From contig NZ_QWGR01000004.1 in assembly GCF_003576475.1 (NCBI RefSeq), forward strand, positions 310,001 through 374,000: a stretch of DNA of 64,000 nucleotides. Reading direction: 5' to 3'. A model generated the notes under the pieces. It worked only from the letters and a program-made list of their open reading frames with translations, was not told the DNA's origin and did no database searches. A program made the position numbers and the translations under genes. Origin of the DNA: Maribellus luteus (GTDB lineage Bacteria > Bacteroidota > Bacteroidia > Bacteroidales > Prolixibacteraceae). Below, one piece after another: positions 21,213-29,896 of this stretch; position 1 is the stretch's first letter, and each line of letters starts with the position of its first letter.

Positions 21213-23055
21213 CGTCAACTAATTGTTTGGATTGAACATTTTGAAATATCTCACCAAATGATATTGCTTTTCCTTCACAAAGTTCTTTTGCAGCACTGTG
21301 TACCAGTCTGGCTCTCACATCAATGAACTCTTCAAAATCTGATTCAATCTTCGCAATTTTCTCTTCTTCTCCCAAATCAGCATAGCCGCCATTAGCAAGT
21401 TCTGCAACTGGTATCAGATGACTTTTTAATCGCTGGTCAACGATTTCTTCACTCATCCATTCATAACGTTCTTTTAAATAGGTCAAAGGATCTTTCCTTC
21501 CTATTGTTCTGTTAGTTACATTAGTTATTAATGAACAGTTTAAAGCAAGGTAACTTTCAATTTTTGCTTCTTTTAGCAAAGCATCAGGATAAATATGATG
21601 ATACTCACGCGATAGCAAATGTTCTCTTGATGCTTTTTGCCCATCAGCAAAATCGTACGCTCCCAGATAATTTGCCACTGCTAATATTGCACGTCCTCTA
21701 ACATTTTCACCTTTAGGCCACTTTACTACCTTTAGTTCTTCCACAGTAACCAGTGGGAAGTCTTTTGAAAATACGGGAGCATCTGTCTCCTTATAATGAG
21801 AGCCATCATCTTTTGTTGATTTGGTGATTATATTTTTTAGCACTTTATAGTCGGCAAAAGCTCTTGAAGCTGTCGAATTTTCATATCGCTCTGAAAAGAA
21901 AGATTTCCATAAATACTTTTTCAATAGTATCTCTGTACTTCCTCTTTCATCTCCCGAATCAGGAATCAATGTATATAAAGAGGCGATAACTGCTAAAACA
22001 GCATTTGTAGGTAACCTTTGTTTATCAAATATTCCTTGACTTTCAAGAAAGACTGCCATACTAACCAGTCCTTTCTGCAACTTATCCCAATTGTCAACCA
22101 ATACAGCCTTGTCCATATCAATCATACCACGTTGATTAGGAATTTTATCTTGTAATAATGCAGACGTTGACAATATTAGATCTGATAGATCGAAGTATGA
22201 TTTTACATTTGGGTGGTTTGCGTCCAGGTCGGATTGTAAATCATGTAACGACTCACCTTTCTTTCCTTCAACTTCTGCAACAATAATATCAAATAATGAT
22301 AAAGGCTTACTATTGGTGTTCATGTTAATGAAAACATTTAACGCTGTTTCCTTTGGTGTTACAGTTGGTAAAGCCAGAAATGGTAAATTATAGTGTGTGA
22401 TTATTTCTCTAATCTCAACAATGCGTGCTTTTAGCTCTTCTCGACATTTAAAATATTGGTGAACCAAGGTCATATCTGTTGCACCCTCTTTGGGCATTTT
22501 ATCTACCAAAGCGGCTTCAATCCAAGCTTCAACCTCAGCATTAATATCACCGGGACGAAACAGATTACTTGGAATCAGTCCTCTACGATAACAAGGCTCA
22601 GGTTCATCCGCCCAAAGCGGGTATTTCTTCCCTTTATTCATCCATCTTGGCTGACAATACCCCGTCACCTCATCAAATTGAACCGAATCTTCAACCTTAT
22701 CAAGCTCTGGAATGTAAACAAAGTAAGTTTCCCACTCATAATTATTATGCATCATTCGCCAAAATGCAGTTAAGCGTTGTTGCCCATCAAGCAAATGTTC
22801 TGTCACCCGGTTTTCTTTGTCCGGTTCAGCAGTTTCAATGTACCTGTCTACAAACTTTCGTTCGTCGCCTACATTTAAAATAAGAGTGATACCAAGAGGT
22901 AAGTTATTAACTGCTACTGATAAAAGGCCTGTAATCCGTCTTCTATCCCAGGCTTCAAATCGTTGAAATCTGGGTAGCTTTATTTCTCCATTATTAATTT
23001 TTACAAACCAGTCGGCAAGTTCACGATCGGTTGCTTTTATTGATTTAATTGCCAT
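21202..23055 (-). CDS. DUF262/DUF1524 (GmrSD-type) nuclease encoded at the head of the type I operon
   Basis: 617 residues. The N-terminal DUF262 part has LPRFQRFEAW (27-36) and LLDGQQRLTAFWR, whose DGQQR motif (90-94) is the ParB-like nucleotide-handling signature. The C-terminal DUF1524 HNH part has REYHHIYPDALL (His-His near residue 486) and NVTNRTIGRKDPLTYL. This is the domain order of type IV GmrSD enzymes, which cut modified phage DNA using NTP. It overlaps hsdR by 11 bp and is co-directional, so it is probably translated as part of the same operon, giving complementary attack on unmodified (HsdRMS) and modified (GmrSD-like) DNA. Starts at ATG 23055. Confidence 0.88.
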   Translation of the reverse strand: MAIKSIKATDRELADWFVKINNGEIKLPRFQRFEAWDRRRITGLLSVAVNNLPLGITLILNVGDERKFVDRYIETAEPDKENRVTEHLLDGQQRLTAFWRMMHNNYEWETYFVYIPELDKVEDSVQFDEVTGYCQPRWMNKGKKYPLWADEPEPCYRRGLIPSNLFRPGDINAEVEAWIEAALVDKMPKEGATDMTLVHQYFKCREELKARIVEIREIITHYNLPFLALPTVTPKETALNVFINMNTNSKPLSLFDIIVAEVEGKKGESLHDLQSDLDANHPNVKSYFDLSDLILSTSALLQDKIPNQRGMIDMDKAVLVDNWDKLQKGLVSMAVFLESQGIFDKQRLPTNAVLAVIASLYTLIPDSGDERGSTEILLKKYLWKSFFSERYENSTASRAFADYKVLKNIITKSTKDDGSHYKETDAPVFSKDFPLVTVEELKVVKWPKGENVRGRAILAVANYLGAYDFADGQKASREHLLSREYHHIYPDALLKEAKIESYLALNCSLITNVTNRTIGRKDPLTYLKERYEWMSEEIVDQRLKSHLIPVAELANGGYADLGEEEKIAKIESDFEEFIDVRARLVHSAAKELCEGKAISFGEIFQNVQSKQLVDDEI

Positions 23056-23131
23056 TGAAGAATATGGTTTTGATTTTTTAGTTTATGTCAAATATAATTA
23101 TTGTTTTAGTATTGTCTGGGAAAGACCTGAT

Positions 23132-24163
23132 TTAATCCTTACGTTTAGCTTTATCATTCAGCCATTTCAAAAAGTATGGTCTATCGTTATTTGCGTTGGT
23201 TTCATACCATTCCGAGCAAATAAAATATCTTGTTCCATAAATTTCGATAGCATTTGCCCAATACCGAGGAGGCTTCTTTCCATTACTTAAAGATGCTTTG
23301 CGTAGCACCGGGTACTGTAAATCAAATGTATCTTTTGAATATTGAGTTGTTTGCAGAAGTTCCACCTCTTGCTTAGATATTTCGTTATCCTGAAACATTC
23401 GAATAAGCGTACTTCTAACAAAAGCGCCGATTTTCATTTCATCTGTAGAATCTGTATCTAAAGGATCAACGACCACGTTCCTTGTTCTTCTTACTTGCTG
23501 CTGCTTTATTTCTCCTAACTCGTTGCTGCCAAAAAGATTGTACATTTGAATACTCCTCATAAATAGTTCTGATGTATCCGCAATTAAAGAAGCAGCAGCC
23601 AATACAGGATTTAAAACTTTCACTCTAAAATCATCATTTGCAATGATTCTAATCTTATAGTTAAGGTCATATTTCTTTAAAATCATCATTGCATCTTCAA
23701 CGCATGGGATTAAAATTTCCATAATGTTGTTGTAAATCTTAGGCGATGCGAAGATGATTTCCCCTTCCTTATGTCCGAAATAACCATAGACACACATAGC
23801 TGTACGCAAACATTTCTTAATAACCCGCGCTGTACTCAATTCTTTGCTCCCGTAGTTTAGTCCGGCTTCATGAAATGCAACATCAATAGCATAAATTTTT
23901 TGTCTATCATCTGCATAGCTGATACCGAAAACATCAATCTCTGCTTGCTGTATTAGCTGTTCTAAAGAATTTGCCTTGTAAATATGAAGATTATGTTTAT
24001 CAATGAAAAACTGCTTTGATTCATCCATGAATTGTTGAATTGTTTCTTCATGTTCAAACTTCCACGATGAAACCGATGGCTTCCAATTAGTCTGAACAAG
24101 CTGGCAGCTTTTGGCATGTCTTAACCACGACAATAATAACGACTCTCCAATTTCAATCTTCAT
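23132..24163 (-). CDS. Unknown protein, possible PD-(D/E)XK-like nuclease
   Basis: 343 residues, no signal peptide or TM segment. Around residues 65-105 AEIDVFGISYADD...KIYAIDVAFHEAG resembles a PD-(D/E)XK core (Glu/Asp strand, then IDVAFHE with an acidic residue), but the Lys of EXK is replaced by Ala, so the assignment is tentative. A later AAASLIADTSELFMRS helix and CxVYGYFGH segment are unrecognised. It lies 76 bp upstream of the DUF262 gene on the same strand and probably leads this operon. I do not recognise a named family. Confidence 0.5.
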   Translation of the reverse strand: MKIEIGESLLLSWLRHAKSCQLVQTNWKPSVSSWKFEHEETIQQFMDESKQFFIDKHNLHIYKANSLEQLIQQAEIDVFGISYADDRQKIYAIDVAFHEAGLNYGSKELSTARVIKKCLRTAMCVYGYFGHKEGEIIFASPKIYNNIMEILIPCVEDAMMILKKYDLNYKIRIIANDDFRVKVLNPVLAAASLIADTSELFMRSIQMYNLFGSNELGEIKQQQVRRTRNVVVDPLDTDSTDEMKIGAFVRSTLIRMFQDNEISKQEVELLQTTQYSKDTFDLQYPVLRKASLSNGKKPPRYWANAIEIYGTRYFICSEWYETNANNDRPYFLKWLNDKAKRKD

Positions 24164-24274
24164 TGTATATGTGTTTTATATTTGGCAGAGCGGAGTTTTT
24201 ATACATTAGCTTTACCTGAATCTTTCAGAATATCATCCAATTGTGTTTCTTAGGTTGCACTAAATATAATAAAA

Positions 24275-24736
24275 TTAGGATATTATAGAATTTATGTCAC
24301 GCTCTTTATATTTCTCTTGAAATAAATTTTTAACGAAATCATATCCATCAGGATGTGGAAGCTCGAAATTAATTGCAATTGAAACAAACTCCCGGAGTAT
24401 TTCAGAAGGTCGATTATATGCCCTTAACAACAGTTCAAGTGTGAAATCAAATTTTCTATTTATGCGCTCGATGAATACAGGATGTTCTTCTTCAAATTCG
24501 CGAACATACTCCTGAATGGTCATTATACCTTCTTTGCTTTTCAGGAAATAGGATTCGTGGCAAAAGGCTGAATAAATGTATGCTAATGTAAGAATGAAAT
24601 CCTCTGCGTCCTTTTGTTCTGAAATAAGAGGCTCGAATTTGTGCCATTCCTTTTTCAACCAATCAAAATCTTCGCCATGTTCCCAGGCGTTGAAGTGTTC
24701 TACAGCAAATTTTTTCACATTAGAGAAAGCCAGCAT
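24275..24736 (-). CDS. Hypothetical all-helical protein
   Basis: 153 residues, predicted mostly alpha-helical from its heptad-like pattern (EDFDWLKKEWHKFEPLI, DAEDFILTLAYIYSAF, DFTLELLLRAYNRPSE). No signal, TM, Cys motif or catalytic signature is visible. It sits between the 430-residue unknown gene (42 bp upstream) and the possible nuclease gene (111 bp downstream) on the same strand. Family not recognised. Confidence 0.55.
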   Translation of the reverse strand: MLAFSNVKKFAVEHFNAWEHGEDFDWLKKEWHKFEPLISEQKDAEDFILTLAYIYSAFCHESYFLKSKEGIMTIQEYVREFEEEHPVFIERINRKFDFTLELLLRAYNRPSEILREFVSIAINFELPHPDGYDFVKNLFQEKYKERDINSIIS

Positions 24737-24778
24737 AATTCAAGATATTAATTAAGTCCGTTCACCCGTCTGATATTT

Positions 24779-26071
24779 CTAATCAATATTCCAGTAAGCG
24801 TCAGGATCACTGTCTAATACATCGTCGATGAAGTCATCACTTAATCCCTCAACATCACTTGCCCATGAACCGGAGTATTTACTAATATCATCAATATCGC
24901 CAGTCGTTTCAAAATCTGATTCATCCTCATATTCAGCATTATAATCTTCCTGTTTATCTTGAATTTCTATTTTTTCTTTTGTCCCAAGAACTTCATCAAT
25001 ACCAATAATAACAAATGATTTTCTTTTGTTTTCTGCTTCTAATTCTACTATGATATTATTTGTATCATTTGGCGGGAAAAATATTTTTACGACCTTTTTT
25101 CTCCACTTGTTAAAATGGCTAATTGAATCTTGTGTTTCTTCAACAACCTCTTTCAATTCATTTTCAGAAAGTTTTTCTAATTCAAAAATTGATAAGTCGA
25201 AATCTTTTTCTTCAACTTTGTAAAATCCAATACCGTTTTCATTTGCCGACATTAATAACAGGTTCTGATCTGGAATTAGCAGAATGTTGTTCCATGGGTT
25301 GCCATATTTGTTAATTTCTTCGTTGTAGGGCAATTTCTGTAGCAACAACTTTCGTGAAATATCATCTTTAGCGTTTACTTTTCGTGAACGAATTGAAATT
25401 ACGGAATAATATTCAAGGTTTATTTTTTTCTTCAAAGACAGCAATGCAATATAATTGGTATTGATTGCTGCATCGTGCGCCTGGAAATTAAATTCAAAAG
25501 AATACGAATCCTTCAAAAATTTAGAACTGTTTAAATTCTCAAAACTCCATTTACACATTGATACAGACCTTTGTTTTTCAATTTTATTGATTCGTAATTC
25601 ATCAATGTCATTCCGAAAAGCAATTACCTCATTATTATCGTTTCTAAGAATACCTTTCGTACTAATTACAAAAATGTTTTTGTCTAACTGAACCCAACTG
25701 TCCTCTGATTTCAATATTGAATTATTGTTCTCCAACTCAAAGGGTAATAAATGAGAGCCGATGATAATATTTTCACCATTTGCAATGATCGAAGTTGGTC
25801 TTATACTGTGATAATTCATAGTTCGATATGCTGAAACATCACCATCATAAGCTAATTTCCCTATAAGTATGGTATCGTGTTGTCGAGCTAAACTTACCAC
25901 TAATCCTCGTTTTGTTATTGCAAATTCTTCCTGAGCCGGGAAAAGTGTTTTTTTCAGATATAATAATTTTTCACCTTGAATTATTGCTGTAACCATTATA
26001 TCTCCATGTGGTAATAGAAAAATTGGAAATTCTTTTAAATTCCAAACTTTCTGAACATCTAACTTTTTCAT
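24779..26071 (-). CDS. Hypothetical beta-rich protein with acidic tail
   Basis: 430 residues. Many short strand-like segments separated by polar turns (IFLLPHGDIMVTAII, LVVSLARQHDTILIGKL, NNILLIPDQNLLLMSAN) suggest a beta-propeller-like fold. No catalytic motif was found. The last 60 residues are strongly acidic (EDYNAEYEDESDFETTGD and following), perhaps a DNA-mimic or protein-binding tail. First gene of the minus-strand defence run, preceded by a 380-bp palindrome-rich region that probably contains its promoter. Family not recognised. Confidence 0.55.
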   Translation of the reverse strand: MKKLDVQKVWNLKEFPIFLLPHGDIMVTAIIQGEKLLYLKKTLFPAQEEFAITKRGLVVSLARQHDTILIGKLAYDGDVSAYRTMNYHSIRPTSIIANGENIIIGSHLLPFELENNNSILKSEDSWVQLDKNIFVISTKGILRNDNNEVIAFRNDIDELRINKIEKQRSVSMCKWSFENLNSSKFLKDSYSFEFNFQAHDAAINTNYIALLSLKKKINLEYYSVISIRSRKVNAKDDISRKLLLQKLPYNEEINKYGNPWNNILLIPDQNLLLMSANENGIGFYKVEEKDFDLSIFELEKLSENELKEVVEETQDSISHFNKWRKKVVKIFFPPNDTNNIIVELEAENKRKSFVIIGIDEVLGTKEKIEIQDKQEDYNAEYEDESDFETTGDIDDISKYSGSWASDVEGLSDDFIDDVLDSDPDAYWNID

Positions 26072-26451
26072 TAAAACAAGGATTACTCACCCAAACCCAA
26101 AAGTGAAGGTTCAACAAAAAAGAAGCGTGGGCCGAGCTATCTGAAACTGAGGCATCGCCAAACGCCCACACTAACCTATAGACACAAACCCACGCCAAGG
26201 CGTGAGCGTTGTGCATATCCTCCTGTTAGTGTTTTGAAATTGGCGATTTCCAGTTTCAAGAAAATAGCAACGCTAATATTTTATAATTCGTTCCTCTGAA
26301 CTATTAACCCAAAAGTATAAAAATCGGACTACTTAAACTATGTCTTTATGTTGTTTTTAAAAGAAAGCACAACTTGAACACTCTAAAGTGTCAGTCATGC
26401 TTTCACGTTAACATGGACGCTTGGCGATACCTCGATAACTATTATCTGAAA
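26072..26451. repeat. Palindrome-rich intergenic region (380 bp)
   Basis: No gene. It contains a perfect hairpin CACGCC-AA-GGCGTG (26191-26204), a longer-range pairing GTGGGC (26127-26132) with GCCCAC (26164-26169), and other short complementary words in a stretch clearly richer in G+C than its surroundings. It resembles GC-richer palindromic intergenic blocks that recur beside accessory genes in Bacteroidota (inference). No integron attC core (RYYYAAC/GTTRRRY) could be fitted. It probably also holds the promoter for the genes starting at 26071. Confidence 0.5.
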
Positions 26452-27456
26452 CTAACTTATAAACCAGTGATGTTTGTTGACTCCAATTGCTTCATACAAA
26501 CCATTCACAAAACTTTGGCATCCAACACCACGGTCTAAAAATGTGTCGATATACGACATTTTATTAGCTCCGGTAAATAGATTGTACAAACGCCACAGAT
26601 TGATGTTTCCCAAATCGTTTCTGCAAAATGATTCATCAGAATAGTAATCTTTTACTACCAAATTTACCTGACTGTCAGATAATGGGAATTGTGGTAACTC
26701 CTTTTTATCCTTTAAAGGCATGTTCTGGTAAAGTCTTGCTCTACCTACAATTTGTGCAAATTGTGATTCGGTTATCAATGTTCCGGGAAGGTTATTGAAC
26801 TTTTCCAGCTCCCGGTACACATTAAATTCTCCCATCATTCTGTATAAAACATGAGCAAGTTCAGCAGGGGTACGAACTTTTACATCCAGCATCACTCCAT
26901 CAGTTGAAATACAAAGATTTGTGCAAACCTTGTTCTGAAAACCAATGAAAAGTTTGAACCGTTCCTCAGTTTTACGTGAATATAGATTCTCCAAATTATA
27001 GGCGCGAACGCCACCAACAGCAAGTGAAAGGTTATTTCCAGCAATGTTGCTATTAATTGAAGGAATTTCAATTACAAAGGCCATGCGTTCGTAATACAAA
27101 GTTTTTTCATGCTTCTGTAATTCCTTGGCCGGTTTGCCAACAGCAGAAGGAATTCGCCCTTTTATTGGATGGCTTACACGAATTGCTGGTTCGAGTATCT
27201 TTTCTCCTGAAAACGCCTGTCCGGTAACATATACCATAGTCTGAATAAATTCTTGGTTCGAGATAACGCTTTCATTGTCTTTCGCGAAAACAGGTATCGT
27301 ATGTGATTCCTGCATTTCTTTTAAGGTCATCGGAATCGTATTTGCAGCCATAAAATGAATATCGATACTACTGTGCTGTTCTGAATCAACTTCAGTGGAA
27401 GACACAAGTTTTAACTGCGCCGTCTCATTTACCTTTATTAACTCCATTACTTCCAA
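26452..27456 (-). CDS. DUF3871 family protein of integrative elements
   Basis: 334 residues with blocks that I associate with DUF3871: SHPIKGRIPSAVGKPAKEL, EKTLYYERMAFVIEIPSI, NNLSLAVGGVRAYNLENLY and KLFIGFQNKVCTNLCISTDG. The family is restricted mainly to Bacteroidota mobile elements and its biochemical role is unknown. Its start overlaps the end of the upstream ATPase gene by 32 bp (ATG 27456) or 23 bp (ATG 27447, MELIKVNE), implying translational coupling and a joint function in element replication or recombination. Confidence 0.75.
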   Translation of the reverse strand: MEVMELIKVNETAQLKLVSSTEVDSEQHSSIDIHFMAANTIPMTLKEMQESHTIPVFAKDNESVISNQEFIQTMVYVTGQAFSGEKILEPAIRVSHPIKGRIPSAVGKPAKELQKHEKTLYYERMAFVIEIPSINSNIAGNNLSLAVGGVRAYNLENLYSRKTEERFKLFIGFQNKVCTNLCISTDGVMLDVKVRTPAELAHVLYRMMGEFNVYRELEKFNNLPGTLITESQFAQIVGRARLYQNMPLKDKKELPQFPLSDSQVNLVVKDYYSDESFCRNDLGNINLWRLYNLFTGANKMSYIDTFLDRGVGCQSFVNGLYEAIGVNKHHWFIS

Positions 27457-28348
27457 TTTTTGTTTGATTAATAATTTCTGCGTTTAGTACCTCTTTCCTT
27501 TTCACAGCAAGAGGTTCAATTTTAGTTCTATACTCCGGGTACTTTTTCAGAAGGTCTCTCAGTTCCACAACATCTTTTGCCTGCTGTACCTGTTTAATGA
27601 CCTCATCCAATGAAGTTCCTTGGTTACACCAATTCAGAATTCTTTCTCCTGTCTTTGAAGAAATTACATAAGCTGGCTTATCCATGAATAAACCTGTTCT
27701 GTCTTTGCTGGCAGAAGCATTGTGTTTAATATCAAGGTCAAATACAATGGTGAACTCATAGTCCATCCCATCCCTTGTTATACCTTTCAATCCAACTTTT
27801 TCAGGAATCATCTTCCCATTCTTTTCAGAAAGGGTGTAATCAGTTTTTGTCCTGACTGTTGAAATCACATGACAAGGACTTTCAAGGATTTTCTGCACAA
27901 ATGCATTGTGCCTTGGTGTCATCTTTGCCCAGTTGGTAAACGAATTACCGGGCATATTTCCATGTAAGTCAAGAATACCCCCACTTCCTTCCCATTCGTG
28001 ACTCACTGAGTCTAAAATTATCACTTCCATACCGGCTTCTTCACAGGTTTCTATGGCGGTAATATACCTTTCAGGTGTGAAAGGTTTTGAGAGTTGCAGA
28101 ACGTTAAAATCACCAAGATGAGCATATAAGTCAGCAGAGTGATTTTCAGTGTCTATTACAGCTATTTTGCTGTAATCTGTCAATCCAGCAGCAAGAAGGA
28201 GTGCTGAATAAGTTTTCCCAGAGCCTGATGGCCCTTGCAAAGCAAGTTTTATTTTGGCTTGCTTTCTTTGAGCTTTTCTTATTTCCATTTTTGAATTATT
28301 TGAGATTAATAAATGTTTGTCGAAAGACGACTGCATAGAAACGTCCAT
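27425..28348 (-). CDS. RecA-like P-loop ATPase (Sak4-like / AAA_24), element recombination or replication
   Basis: Up to 307 residues. Walker A LQGPSGSGKTYSAL (39-46 core) and Walker B EVIILDSVSHEW fit the phage Sak4/RecA-like single-domain ATPases used in recombination-dependent replication. The block TVRTKTDYTLSEKNGK and a kinase-like lack of extra domains agree. The domain starts at MEIRKAQRKQ (ATG 28288), so the 20 residues before it from ATG 28348 may not be translated. Upstream is a TCCATTGTCCA / TGGACAAATGGA inverted repeat that may control it. Same strand as and overlapping the DUF3871 gene. Confidence 0.75.
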   Translation of the reverse strand: MDVSMQSSFDKHLLISNNSKMEIRKAQRKQAKIKLALQGPSGSGKTYSALLLAAGLTDYSKIAVIDTENHSADLYAHLGDFNVLQLSKPFTPERYITAIETCEEAGMEVIILDSVSHEWEGSGGILDLHGNMPGNSFTNWAKMTPRHNAFVQKILESPCHVISTVRTKTDYTLSEKNGKMIPEKVGLKGITRDGMDYEFTIVFDLDIKHNASASKDRTGLFMDKPAYVISSKTGERILNWCNQGTSLDEVIKQVQQAKDVVELRDLLKKYPEYRTKIEPLAVKRKEVLNAEIINQTKIGSNGVNKGK

Positions 28349-28382
28349 TGTCCATCTACCCTAAGGAGCGTGGACAAATGGA
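28336..28382. promoter_or_regulatory. Inverted repeat upstream of the Sak4-like gene
   Basis: TCCATTGTCCA and TGGACAAATGGA form an imperfect inverted repeat (one unpaired base) about 16 bases apart, overlapping the upstream ATG at 28348. It could be an operator for an element repressor or a translational hairpin; if it regulates transcription, the downstream ATG at 28288 is the better start. Confidence 0.35.
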
Positions 28383-28420
28383 CAATATTCTAAGAAGTAG
28401 GTGCGTCCATGTAAAATAGA

Positions 28421-28448
28421 AAGGGCTGACCATTTTCAGATCGCCCTT
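28421..28448 (-). terminator. Probable terminator after the small lipoprotein gene
   Basis: AAGGGC and GCCCTT pair across a 16-base loop. On the minus strand the stem is followed by TTCTATTTTA, moderately T-rich. It lies 140 bp downstream of the lipoprotein gene. Short stem, so strength is uncertain. Confidence 0.4.
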
Positions 28449-28590
28449 CTACTCTCTTTTTTCAGCGGCATTTTTTCTTCACACATCACAGGAAATACCT
28501 TCTCAAAAAACATTTAAAAATTCAGCAGAAAACCTGTTTGAGTTGATGTGTGATTTGCAAATATTGTATCGTACAGCAGCGTAAAGAGTG

Positions 28591-28896
28591 TTATGTTTTT
28601 CTCATCCTTAACTTTATTCCAAGCCACAGAACACGGATTATTTTAGCATAAACCAGCAGCGCAAGTAGATAGCCCAACCAGTAGGAAAATACATCTTTCC
28701 CGGCATCATAGATACCTATATTCAGGCCAATGGCTTTACCCAGCAGTGAGAAGGGTATAATCAGACCATGATACATCCCAAGTAAAATATAGTTTTTGGA
28801 ACTATCACAATAAGATGTATTCTCAGGAGCTGGAATACAGGAAATAAGCAATAAAGCTATGATATAAATGAAAATGAGGTGTTTTTTTGTTTTCAT
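28591..28896 (-). CDS. Small lipoprotein with two further hydrophobic segments
   Basis: 101 residues: MKTKKHLIFIYIIALLLISC is a signal with lipobox (LLIS-Cys). Two later hydrophobic stretches (GLIIPFSLLGKAIGLNIG and FSYWLGYLLALLVYAKII) may span the membrane, and the C-terminus is basic (KLRMRKT). Family not recognised. Isolated within the replication module, with non-coding DNA of 240 to 360 bp on either side; possibly a surface-exclusion or membrane accessory of the element (inference). Confidence 0.6.
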   Translation of the reverse strand: MKTKKHLIFIYIIALLLISCIPAPENTSYCDSSKNYILLGMYHGLIIPFSLLGKAIGLNIGIYDAGKDVFSYWLGYLLALLVYAKIIRVLWLGIKLRMRKT

Positions 28897-29257
28897 AGTA
28901 TTCAGTTTTAATATTATTCGTGATTCTACACCCTAATCCACTGCTGGAAAGGGTTAATTTTCAAAATGAAGTCTGTTGTAAAAATTGATTTGTACAGCAG
29001 TGTGAAGTGGTTGTAGATTAAAGTTTTCTTTAATTAAGCTATTTTTTAAATGAAAGGAATAAAGAGAAATTGGGAAATGAGGAAATTTGGGGGTGAGTGG
29101 ACTGTTTCACATGCACACATTAAAGTTCAAAAATTTAATCTCAGCCCAAATTAAAGTTTCAATATTTAGAATCTTAAAGTTTTTTCTTAAACAGCAGAAG
29201 AAGTGACTAAATATAAATTTAAACAATGCCCGGAATTACTCCAAGGCATTGCTAAGT
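28897..29257. repeat. Non-coding 361 bp with short iterated words (possible origin or regulatory region)
   Basis: No gene. ATTAAAGTT occurs at 29017-29025, 29119-29127 and 29150-29158, with a variant CTTAAAGTT at 29173-29181. GTACAGCAG followed by YGTRAAG occurs at 28992 and also at 28571, with a weaker copy near 29191. The region is very AT-rich. Short directly repeated words in AT-rich DNA close to a RepA-like helicase gene could be iterons of an origin, but spacing is irregular, so this is only a suggestion. Confidence 0.35.
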
Positions 29258-29620
29258 TCAGACTGTTTCAACTTCCAGTTCTTCCAGTTCCTCAACCTCT
29301 CTGGCTTGCTGCTCTGTTAAATGAGATTCTGGAACATACTGCCACCTATGGTTAAGATGAACAATTTCCCCATCAGAATTTACATGCTCAAAAGGAGGAA
29401 CTTCCACTTTCTGAATGCAACCCGGTAATTCCTTCCCGATAAGTGTTCTCTTTGCAATTTCAAGTTCAACAGTACATGGCAAAGATGCCTTTTTTACACT
29501 TGCGTATAAATTTCCATTAGAACTTGTTACAATTTCCAAATCACTTTGAACAATAAGGGCCGTAAATTGAGTTCCTTGGCTGTTTACCCTCTCAACAGCA
29601 TCTACTACAATAACTGACAT
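29258..29620 (-). CDS. Hypothetical protein of the element replication module
   Basis: 120 residues, beta-rich N-terminal half (MSVIVVDAVERVNSQGTQFT, LYASVKKASLPCTVELEIA) and an acidic Glu-rich C-terminus (EELEELEVETV). The strand pattern and acidic tail are reminiscent of single-strand-binding-like proteins, but no SSB motif is clear. Positioned between the replication genes on the same strand. Family not recognised. Confidence 0.55.
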   Translation of the reverse strand: MSVIVVDAVERVNSQGTQFTALIVQSDLEIVTSSNGNLYASVKKASLPCTVELEIAKRTLIGKELPGCIQKVEVPPFEHVNSDGEIVHLNHRWQYVPESHLTEQQAREVEELEELEVETV

Positions 29621-29896
29621 AACTTTTCACTTTTAAAGATTAATAATTTGAATACTTCACTTTGCTGCACTTGCAGTTCAAAGCCAAGTGGGGGTAGGAA
29701 GGATTCAGGGAGGTAGAGGAAAAAAGGAATTATTAATACTGCTGCTGAAAAAACTGGAATCTATGCTGCCATGGGGGGTGTCTCAGAAAGTCACTACTTG
29801 TAGCCCGGATTAATGGGGAAGTTGAGATATTCGTGAACTGCGCTAATTTTTAAAAAAAATTTTGACAACAGTACCTTCCGCCTCAATCATCATTGA

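Noticed and set aside
25971-26216. 81-codon frame on the minus strand (MHNAHALAWVCVYRLVW...)
   Set aside because: It is spelled by the palindromic intergenic block and the start of the 430-residue gene in another frame; it looks like a spurious translation of repeat DNA.
26072-26451. Integron attC site
   Set aside because: Hairpins are present, but I could not place complementary RYYYAAC and GTTRRRY cores, and no integron integrase is in the window.
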